Below, one piece after another: positions 56,057 to 64,000 of a stretch of DNA of 64,000 nt. Source of the DNA: Mytilinidion resinicola. Its lineage: Eukaryota; Ascomycota; Dothideomycetes; Mytilinidiales; Mytilinidiaceae. The translations under genes were made by a program, and so were the position numbers. The notes beneath the pieces were generated by a model. It made no database searches and was not told the origin of the DNA. It was given only the letters and a program-made list of their open reading frames with translations. The stretch spans positions 892,689 through 956,688 of the forward strand of contig NW_022985440.1 of the NCBI RefSeq assembly GCF_010093595.1. Direction: 5' to 3'. Position 1 is the first letter of the stretch, and the number at the start of each line of letters is the position of its first letter.

Positions 56057-58729
56057 TCATGCTCCCTTTACATCGAAATTCCACCCTGTTGACAGCACGC
56101 CATTCTTTTCGTCAATAGCAGCTTCGCCGTCTTTCGGAACCCATCGCTCTAGCCGCATACTGTTCATCAGCACGAACATGCTGCTAAGCCCCATGCCTAG
56201 GCTTGCCATTGCCCTGTCAAATCATAAATCAGCACACGTCAAACTTCAACGTGGGTAATGAAAGACAAAACTTACGGCGTAAGAACCAACCCCTTATGCA
56301 CCACTTCCAATAGCCCCGAACCCCACAGCAACGCAACAATATTATACCCAACCGCCCACGCCAAATTCTGCCGTACAGTCTTGAACGTCTCCTTCGCCAG
56401 CCCGAGCAAGAACGGGATCCGTGTCAGATCTCCGCTCCCGCCTCCGCTGCCCATCTCGTCCGAAGTCGGGAGCAGTTGCGCGTCTCCACGAACAGTAGTC
56501 GATACCTCTGAATCTCGCGAGACGCAGATGCTGAAGGCGGCGGAGGAGAGCGCCGGGATGTCGTTCAAGTTGTCTCCAACCATGGCGATGGGCCCGTAGT
56601 CAAGAGCGAGGGAGTCCAGCACCTGCGCTTTTTCGATGGGTTTCTGCGCAGACCAGACCCATGTGTCTGGAATACCGACTGCGCGGGCGAGGGCGGAGGC
56701 GGAGGCGTGGGTGTCGCCAGTCATAAGGCCAATGTTGATGCCTTGGAATCTGAGGAGGGAGATGGTCTTGCGAGCGTCTGACTTGGTGGTGTCGGAGTAC
56801 GTGACGAGGCCACAGAGATTGCTGTCGATGGAGATGAACACTGTGTGCAGGGAGCTTTTTGAAGCTTTTGATATTAGCGCGGAAGAAGAGAGAGAGACAC
56901 CCATTGATTCCAGGAAGTGTGCGCTCCCGATCGCCATATGGAAGTCGTCTTCTCCACCATTTCCGATTGTTCCATAAACTCCAAGACCTGGGACATAGTT
57001 CAGGTGAAGGGCCTGCAAGTCGAGGTCCGCATGAAGTTTTAGGTCTGCCGATGAAAGTTGCTGCTCGCACTCGGAAAGTAAAGCTTGAGCAACTGGGTGT
57101 TTTGATTGTGTCTCTTCTAAAGCTTGCACGGCGCGCCACCATATGGCACGCTGGCGCTCGGAATCATTCCATTCAGGAGATATCTCAACACTCTCAAGGG
57201 TAAGGTGCCCTTGCGTCAATGTGCCCGTTTTGTCGAAGATTACAGTCCGGACCTTCGACGCGATCTCGAGCTGAGATGTCCCTCCCGCAAGAAGGATATT
57301 GAAGCGGGACGCAGAAGCTGCATTACAGATTAGCTATCATCGCCGTTGAAAAAGAGAGCGCATTACCTGTGCTTAGCATTATGCAAGCTGGAATGCTCAA
57401 TCCTAGTGCGCAAGGGCAGGCAGCAAGCAACATGGCCGTAGCCCGATCGAAGCAGTCACTCCACGTCGCATCCGTGAAGACCTTCCAGATTATGACGGTA
57501 GCGAGTGCTAATATCATGACTCCACTTACGAAATACTGGATGATAGCCTCGATAGGTCTGTCAAACGTATCCTTGCGGCTGTCGGCTTTTGCGACGAACT
57601 CAAGAGTCTTCTCCAGCCAGGTGTTCGTGCCGGCCCGAGTGATTCGAATGATGAGGCCGCTGTCCAGACACTTTGAACCTGCCAACACCTCATCTCCGTC
57701 TTTCTTAAACCTTGGGACTACCTCTCCGGTGATGCATGTCTCGCTGATGTTGCTGGAACCTTTAACAATGATTCCGTCGCCTGGTATGGTACGTCCGGGA
57801 GAGACGATGACCCAATCTCCTGAGCCCAAGAAATCAATTGGGAATTCCTCCGCGCTCTCTCGAAAGTCGCCGTCAAGGTCGCGTTGCGAGGTCACGGTTG
57901 CTGATAAAGGCATAGCTGAAGACAGTTGAGCTGTGAAACCCAGTGCGCGTCTCGAAACCAGAGCTTTGAGATACCGACCTCCGAGAACCACGGTGATGAG
58001 TACAGAGATCGCATCGAAGGAGATCTGGCCATGATTCGAGCTCTGGCCGAAGAGTTGAGACATCAGAACGTGTAAAGATTGGATGAAGCCGAGCGTAATC
58101 CCTGATGATGACAAGACCGACATATCACCTCGTCTGGCCCGCAACGCAGACAGTGCTTCGAGGTTTATGTGTCTTGCACAATAGAAAGTGCTAATGGTAG
58201 CCAAAACCGCTTCTACACTTCCAATTGCAACCGACATCCAAAAGGACGAAATGGATGTTCTTGAGTACGGAAGTAGCACCGAAGGGATGGTGAACAGGAT
58301 CGACGCAAAGAATGAATTCCTCCAGGACCTGATCTCTTTCAGCCTAGCAACATCCGCTCTCTCGAAGTCCTCTCGCCAACTCCTCGCTGCGGGCATTACT
58401 TCTGCTCCATACCCATTCTCTTCAACGACGAGTGCTAGCGCTTCTGGGTTCGTCATTCCACTGTCATATGATATATGAGCCTGAAATAGTGCCAGTGAAA
58501 CGCTAGCACTGGTGACACCAGGAGTACTGGAAAGTGCATTTTGGATGCTGCTGGTGCACGCAGCGCAAATTATGCCGGTCAGAGACAGTCTGCACGAGGA
58601 CGTGCTGCCTTGGAGCTTCAAATCCTTCTCTTGAACTGTGGGAGTGCTGAAGGCCAACTTGCACTGCAGGTCCCGATGTATGTTCAATAACCTCATGATT
58701 ACGAAAGCGGCGACGGCACAGCAAGCCAT
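56057..58729 (-). CDS. P1B-type copper-transporting ATPase
   Basis: Exons 58729-57367, 57317-56276 and 56213-56057 give 853 aa. One N-terminal metal-binding domain carries CxxC in GIICAACTSS (Cys55, Cys58). The actuator motif is CITGEVVP, the transmembrane metal site CPC is in LLAACPCALGLSIP, the phosphorylation site is DKTGTLTQGH, the nucleotide-domain HP motif is in SKHPVAQALL, and the hinge is MVGDNLNDIPALSSAAF (usually GDGxND). Known role: ATP-driven export of Cu(I) from the cytosol, into the secretory path or out of the cell. It has one HMA domain and a shorter N-terminus than most Ccc2-type pumps; an upstream exon could have been missed. Its place inside the block suggests supply of copper to a cuproenzyme or metal tolerance, but it may be unrelated. 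Confidence 0.92.
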
Positions 58730-59317
58730 GGTTGCTCTGTTGTGCGAAGTGTTCCACTCATCCAGGGGCCTTCTCAGCGAAAGATAGGAAGTAGGTAGTT
58801 AGATGCAAGTGGATACGGCCAAGTCGGACGATTCACGGCAGTGGATCAGAGGAGCCGGAGTTATCGCAATACGGTAAGTACGCGAGTCTGGTTGTCGGCA
58901 GTGGTGGAGTAGACTGCGGCATCACGAAAAGCGTTGTCAGATTTTTCTGACATCGGAGGGAGGGATGGAGAGTGTGGAGAACCCTTGGAGGCGTCGTATT
59001 GTGGGGGTGGGGGGATTGGCCCGCTTTTCGGTACGCCTCGTGGTTTAGATTTTAGAACTAATTTTAGGTGGCTCCTAATCCTCGCTATTCGGTCTCTGTT
59101 TCTCCGTGAAGTTATTTCTGAGGTTGAGAAGGTTCGAATGGAGTCCTAGTGAAAGTAGCCTCCAATATACACCTCGGATAATGTGTAGAAAACCAAAAAA
59201 GTATCTGGATATACAAACGCCAAGAAGCACGAGGAGGTTAAGACAGAATCAGTCTCCCATGACTCAGTTCCAGGGATACACAGACCTCTGGCTATTCTCT
59301 GGCCATCCCGAAATGTC
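58730..59317. other. Intergenic
   Basis: Promoter side of the copper ATPase gene and 3' flank of the hydrolase gene. A G-rich stretch lies near 58955-59025. No gene recognised. Confidence 0.4.
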
Positions 59318-60681
59318 TCATAGTCGAGGACTTGAGCTCTTTTGTTTCTTCACAGCATCGACAATCGCCAAAGCCAGCACCTTGGCTCCCGGAGCGAAAT
59401 CTTCCCCCAAGTCCCCAGTAGTCTTCAAGAAATCCGCTTCTTTGGCAACCACGTCCCCAAACTCCCAATCATGTGCCTTGCCCTCGGCTACCTTGAGTGT
59501 CACATCCGCACCGGCTTCAGTAGCTAGCTTTGCGAAAGCCTCTATGTCCGCTCTGAAGACCTCATCGGCGCCTGCTGAGGCCCAGACCGTGCGTGGTAGA
59601 ATCTTCGACAGGGGGAGTCTACTAGGTACTGGATGGACGAATTCTGTGTAAGTTTCTATCGTTTTGTGTGAGTGCGATGAAGCTGCCCGAAGATCATTGG
59701 CGCAATTGTTCAGGAATCTTTTGTCGAGGACATCGATACTAGCGTTTGTTGAGAAGGTTGGGCTAGTGTGCTTGAACGAAAGCCAGGCGCTAAGAAGATA
59801 GACTCCTAGCGGCTTCGGTAAGGTGGTCGTAGAAGGAGAAAGCGGGATAGCTAGGCTTGCGAGGAGCGACATCATAAGGCTACCACCTGCAGAGTCCCCG
59901 ATCAAGGCGATCTTGTCCGCTGGAGTTCCAAGGTCGAGTAGAAATGAGTAGGCTGCATGAGCCTGGTTCATTTGAGTCGGGAATGGTGCCTCCGGAGCTA
60001 GAGAGTAATCAAGCGCAAGTATGCTCACGCTGAGCCCTTCGGTTTCGATTATTTCGGCAATGTAGACCAGGAAACAACACCATTGCGCTATGTGTCCCAG
60101 TACATAACCTCCCCCGTGGCCAAAGAGAAGGGTGACATCGGCGCGTTGGGGTTCCTTTTTGGCTGAGATTGAGCCCTGGCATATCCAGTAGCCAGAGAAT
60201 GCGCTCGTTTTCACGGGTTCGACAAGGTTCTTCCGTACAGCAGAGAATCTGGGAGATGCCAGGACCTTCTCAACTTGTGCCTCACCTGGAGCTCGAAGGA
60301 TAGCTCGTGGGAAGCTGAACAACACCCTGGTAGATAGTTAGCATGAGCTGTATGTATGGGTGCTCATGCGGCGTAGCCAGACCCTCGTATGATAGACCTC
60401 AAAACATGGTCCTTGAACGACACTCCATAAGACTTTAATGTGCGGGCTAAGACGACCGATATAATGGTTTTCGGAAGGATGTAGAGCATAACGCCAGCGG
60501 CGTATACTTTCTGGGCGAGTGTGCTCTTTCCGAAGCCCGGATTCGGATCCAGTGTGGAGCTCATCGCGTTACCGTGGCGTGATGGCGTGGACGCGCAGTC
60601 AGAATTTGAGCTGAGTTTCTCGGGGCGTTGGCTTGTTGATATTTTTTTTTGGAGAATGGAATGTGAGGTATCAGTCGTCAT
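59318..60681 (-). CDS. Alpha/beta hydrolase, HSL-type esterase
   Basis: Exons 60681-60398 and 60326-59318 give 430 aa. An in-frame ATG at 60564 would give 391 aa (MSSTLDPNPGFGKSTLAQKV) and may be the true start. A hydrophobic segment (VYAAGVMLYILPKTIISVVL) suggests membrane attachment. The oxyanion motif is GHGGGYVLG, the nucleophile elbow GDSAGGS, and the acid and base lie in the C-terminal ASAGADEVFRADIEAFAKL and GKAHDWEFG. Known role: hydrolysis of esters or lactones. It is divergent from the Baeyer-Villiger monooxygenase by only 243 bp, a pairing that fits oxidation of a ketone to an ester or lactone followed by ring opening. Confidence 0.88.
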
Positions 60682-60924
60682 GGAACAACCGAACTCATGC
60701 GGGGACTTCTCTCCTTCGAGACGCCCTTCAGCCGATCACGTTATGCCCACCCAGTCAGCTCGGTCTGACATCTGTGAATACTCACCACTCCCGAATTCCG
60801 TACCCCATTGAGTACAGTAAAGAGAAGATAGCCTACATTTATTGAAGATGCACCACAAAATAAACTCAGACAGTCAAGCTAATTGTCAAACTTTCCCAAA
60901 GACTCTAGATCTAAAGCCGCCGTA
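60682..60924. promoter_or_regulatory. Divergent promoter, hydrolase and BVMO
   Basis: 243 bp between two opposite start codons; both genes probably share control elements. No specific binding site is identified. Confidence 0.5.
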
Positions 60925-62968
60925 ATGTCGTTCCTTCTCCAAACCAAGCCAATTTTCGAACCAAAACGAACTTTGAAAGTTATCGTAATTGGAGCAGGTG
61001 CATCGGGTCTATTGACCGCATACAAGATCCAACGGCACTTTGATAACTTTGAGCTTACTGTGTACGAGAAAAACCCTGAAGCATCAGGCACATGGTTCGA
61101 GAACCGATATCCAGGGTAAGTCTGAGCACCCTTGACGCAAACTTCGTCTAATTAGGTCTGGTGCAGATGCGCTTGTGATGTTCCTTCTCACTGCTACACG
61201 TGGTCTTTCGAGCCGAAGACGGATTGGTCCGCAACCTATGCGTCCTCCGCCGAGATCCATCAATACTTCAACGATTTCATGCACAAGTATGGCCTTCAGA
61301 AGTACGTGAAGCTCCAGCACGCCGTATCCAATGCCGTTTGGAACGAGAAGACAGCACAGTGGGACGTTACCGTCGATGACCTGGCGACCGGAAAGCAAAT
61401 TCACAACTCCGCCCATGTCGTTATCAACGCCGCGGGAATTTTGAACGCATGGAGGTACCCTCCGATACCTGGAATTAAAGACTACAAGGGTGCCCTGGTC
61501 CACAGCGCAGCATGGGATCCCACTATTGAGCTGAAGGGGAAGACGGTTGGCTTGATCGGCAATGGGTAAGCAAACCCTGCTTTGGCGATAGCCCGCTGTC
61601 GGTAACACGAAATATAGATCCTCTGGTATTCAGATCCTACCAGCTATCAAAGATGAAGTCAAAGAGCTGATAACCTTCATCCGTGAACCGACTTGGGTGG
61701 CACCCCCAATAGGCCAAGGGTACAAAGTCTACTCGGCAGAGGAACAAGCGAAGTTTGCGACAGATCCGGACTTCCATCTGCAGACGCGTAAAGAGATCGA
61801 GCAAGGCATGAACAGCAGTTTTGCCTTATTCCACAGCGGTTCGGAGTTGCAAAAGATGACACGGCAGCATATGCTAGACCAAATGCAGACAAAGCTCAAC
61901 AATGCGAAACTTGAGAAGCTTTTAATTCCGGAGTGGAGCGTTGGCTGCAGAAGAATCACCCCTGGCACAAATTACCTAGAGAGTCTTTCTGCCCCCAACG
62001 TGAAGGTAGTATACGGCGAGATTGAGAAGATTACCGAAAAGGGTCCAATTGTTGACGACGGGAACGAGTATCCAGTCGATGTGCTTATTTGCGCGACTGG
62101 ATTCGACACCACGTTCAAGCCTAGGTTTCCGCTCATTGGTCCCACAGGGCAAGCGCTGGCAGAAGTCTGGAAAGGTATGAAGAGCCGAATTGGACTTTAG
62201 GAGGGGTAAGCTTACTCATGCGTCATCTAGATGAACCAAAGGGGTATCTTGGTATTGCTGTCAACAACTATCCCAATTACTTCATGACCCTTGGACCAAA
62301 TTGCCCAATTGGAAATGGCCCAGTCTTGATTTCCATCGAAGCGGAGGTTGATTATATCGTTAAGATGCTTTCGAAATTCCAGAAAGAGAACATCCGGTTC
62401 GTTTACATGTTTCACCTTACACTGAAGATCGCAAGGCTAACGAGAATAGGTCCTTCGATGTCAAGCCAGAACCGGTTCAAGAGTTCAACGACTGGAAAGA
62501 ACATTTCATGTCAGGAACTAGTATGTGCAATTCAGATTCACCCCACTGGCAGATATCGAGTGCACTCATAATTTGGCGTACAAATTGCAAAATAGTGACC
62601 GCCCTTTTCAAGAAGAAACTTGCTGACTTCTTGAAGTTTGGACAGAAGAATGCCGATCTTGGTACAAGTCCGGCAGCATCCATGGAAAAATCGCAGCATT
62701 GTGGCCTGGTTCCACACTCCATTACCTTGAAGCGCTGAAAGAGCCTCGCTGGGAAGACTGGAATCTCCAATACGAATCTAAGAATCGATTCGAGTACTTG
62801 GGCAACGGCCACAGCTCTGCTGAGGTGCGCGAGGGCGGTGATTTGAGCTACTATATCCGAAACCACGATGATGATGAGATCGACATTGTCCTAAAGAAAC
62901 CAGGTAATGCTCATCCGGATTTGGAGGGGATCGTGCCTTCCCAAGGCGCCGTGAAGGCGAAGCTGTGA
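60925..62968 (+). CDS. Flavin-dependent Baeyer-Villiger monooxygenase
   Basis: Exons 60925-61115, 61167-61565, 61618-62174, 62231-62396, 62450-62520 and 62646-62968 give 568 aa. The FAD-binding GAGASG is at residues 23-28, then TWFENRYPGCACDVPSHCY. The BVMO fingerprint (F/Y)xGxxxHxxxW reads YKGALVHSAAW, the second Rossmann motif GNGSSG spans an intron, and ICATGFDTTF, NYPNYFMTLGPNCPIGNGPV and CRSWYKSGSIHGKIAALWPG follow. Known role: NADPH- and O2-dependent insertion of oxygen next to a ketone, giving an ester or lactone. The fifth intron (62521-62645, 125 nt) is long; joining at 62646 gives GTKECRSWYK as in the family. The start is the first ATG; an upstream TTG in frame was not used. Confidence 0.9.
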
Positions 62969-63690
62969 GTGTTGTGAGTGCTAAGAAATGGCGAGAAGTG
63001 TGCGGGCTGAACAAGACACAGTTCCACATTCGACACGAATGGCACCCATTGAAGGTTTCAGCATTCAGATTTGATTTGGGTGCGGCGGGATTTCCTTAAT
63101 ATCCGGTCTTACCTTTGTAGTTTTCGCGTGCGGAATGTTCCTTGCACAAGCTGTAGATCTGTAAAATACTCATCAGTCAATCTTGGCGTCCCGATTAGAT
63201 GGATTTATGTATGTTGCACGTTGATTGCCCCAGGGTTTGCCCAGGCCTTCTTGATGAGATCGAGCATGGGTCGCGGGAGAATTCTTGCGCTCAAAACCCC
63301 ACACGGAATTTGCGGAGAAACGTCGGAAAGCTGTGGAAGAAGATGCGGCCCTGCGTTCGAGAAGCAGATCTTCATTTGATCTCAGGATGGTGTAGCCTAG
63401 TAGAGCCGATTGCGTAAATCGTGAATGGACACCGGGTACCCTTCGAGGACTAGAGCATGGACCGCAAGAGAATATCGGCGATGTGGAAGCGTTCGACGCC
63501 TGACAGTGATGTTCGTGACGCGGATTATCGTGCGACGTAGTTACAAGCACATGACAGATGAATGGATGAGAGTTTGATGACTCTACTACTATCACACTCT
63601 GTAGTGATGAAGGAGGTGAGGTGGCAGAGACTTATAGAAGCTTTGAGGTGGAAGAAAGGCACGTTACTAAGCGGTCTAATCTGTAACGTA
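62969..63690. other. Intergenic left of the transposon
   Basis: 3' flank of the BVMO gene. Frames at 63071-63379 (+) and 63173-63595 (-) have no signature. Nothing recognised. Confidence 0.4.
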
Positions 63691-64000
63691 ATCCACAAGT
63701 TAGTGGCCCGCACAAGCTAGTGGCCCACCCAACTCAACACGCGACGCGTCGTCCAACAACCACCCCAATGGCAGCACCACAACAACAAGAAGCCATCTTT
63801 CAAGAAGGCAGAGTTATTCTAGGCGTTCAAGCCTACAAGACCGGCCAAATTACATCCTTCCGAGGCGTTGAGAAACTATACGATGTGCCCAGAAAGACGG
63901 TTACGCGTCGCGCCCGTGGTATTCCTCCACAACGCGGTGCTATCTCCAAAAATCGCCGTCTTACACCTGTACAAGAAGAGGTTCTTGTACAGAGGATTCT
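63691..64000 (+). mobile_element. Left end of a Fot1/pogo-type DNA transposon (cut by window edge)
   Basis: Two adjacent 17-nt direct repeats, AAGTTAGTGGCCCGCAC (63697-63713) and AAGCTAGTGGCCCACCC (63714-63730), precede a transposase frame by about 40 bp. They look like a terminal inverted repeat with doubled transposase-binding sites. A TA dinucleotide (target of pogo elements) lies just upstream in CGTAATCC. The right end is outside the window, so the terminal repeat cannot be confirmed. Confidence 0.65.
63768..64000 (+). CDS. Fot1/pogo-type transposase, N-terminus (partial)
   Basis: Open from ATG 63768 to the window end (77 codons and two bases). The start MAAPQQQEAIFQEGRVILGV leads into a psq-type helix-turn-helix (SFRGVEKLYDVPRKTVTRRA) and a basic linker (RGIPPQRGAISKNRRLTPVQ) leading to the expected CENP-B-type domain. 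This is the N-terminal DNA-binding part of pogo-superfamily transposases. The DDE catalytic domain would lie beyond 64000. There is no stop or frameshift in the visible part, so the copy may be intact. Confidence 0.82.
   Translation, partial: MAAPQQQEAIFQEGRVILGVQAYKTGQITSFRGVEKLYDVPRKTVTRRARGIPPQRGAISKNRRLTPVQEEVLVQRI

Noticed and set aside
62521..62645. Extra BVMO exon reading IIWRTNCK
   Set aside because: No phase-compatible splice sites join it to the neighbouring exons. Splicing directly to 62646 restores KECRSWYK as in the family.
1..64000. CRISPR arrays, operons with ribosome binding sites, or prophage genes
   Set aside because: The DNA is clearly fungal with spliced genes; no regularly spaced short identical repeats are present.

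Overview
The window is nuclear DNA of a filamentous ascomycete (Pezizomycotina). The evidence is short GT-AG introns with CTAAC-like branch points in almost every gene, fungal versions of housekeeping genes (TFB2, SEC11, NHP6, CCT6, NOP56, an HPC2-like and an OSH4/KES1-like gene), a tRNA-Gly gene with an intron, and a Fot1/pogo-type transposase start at the right edge. A Dothideomycete is a reasonable guess but the sequence alone does not prove it. All gene models were spliced by eye; every exon set given keeps its reading frame, except the one gene where a frame break is reported.

Left part (1-43 kb) is mostly core genome. In order: TFB2 (TFIIH), a disordered conserved fungal protein, an SDR dehydrogenase beside a cytochrome P450, a decayed tandem-repeat region (11.0-12.9 kb), SEC11, tRNA-Gly(CCC), NHP6, a CpG-rich gene-poor stretch (15.6-17.9 kb), a large GH47 mannosidase, the divergent CCT6/NOP56 pair, an HPC2/ubinuclein-like histone chaperone subunit, two unrecognised proteins set among decayed repeats (31-34.6 kb), an oxysterol-binding protein, a second P450 related to the first, an ELYS-like nuclear pore assembly protein and a cysteine-rich single-pass membrane protein.

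Right part (44-64 kb) looks accessory. A 545-bp inverted-repeat element (44.08-44.63 kb) and the start of a Fot1/pogo-like transposon (from about 63.69 kb) bracket eight consecutive genes: a secreted type-B carboxylesterase, a membrane-anchored linalool dehydratase/isomerase-like protein, an egghead-like family-2 glycosyltransferase with a frame break, a BAHD-like acyltransferase, a CaiB/BaiF CoA-transferase, a P1B copper ATPase, an HSL-type alpha/beta hydrolase and a Baeyer-Villiger monooxygenase. There is no polyketide synthase, NRPS or terpene cyclase. The set (hydration/isomerisation, Baeyer-Villiger oxidation, ester hydrolysis, CoA transfer, acylation, glycosylation) fits breakdown or tailoring of a terpenoid-like compound. 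That pathway is my inference and is the best candidate here for something undescribed.

Other points: two introns that are multiples of three without stops, one GC-AG intron, 21-22 nt exons in CCT6, paired KRQL dibasic motifs in inserts of the GH47 enzyme, and a repeated C-rich to G-rich switch along the sense strand of genes.
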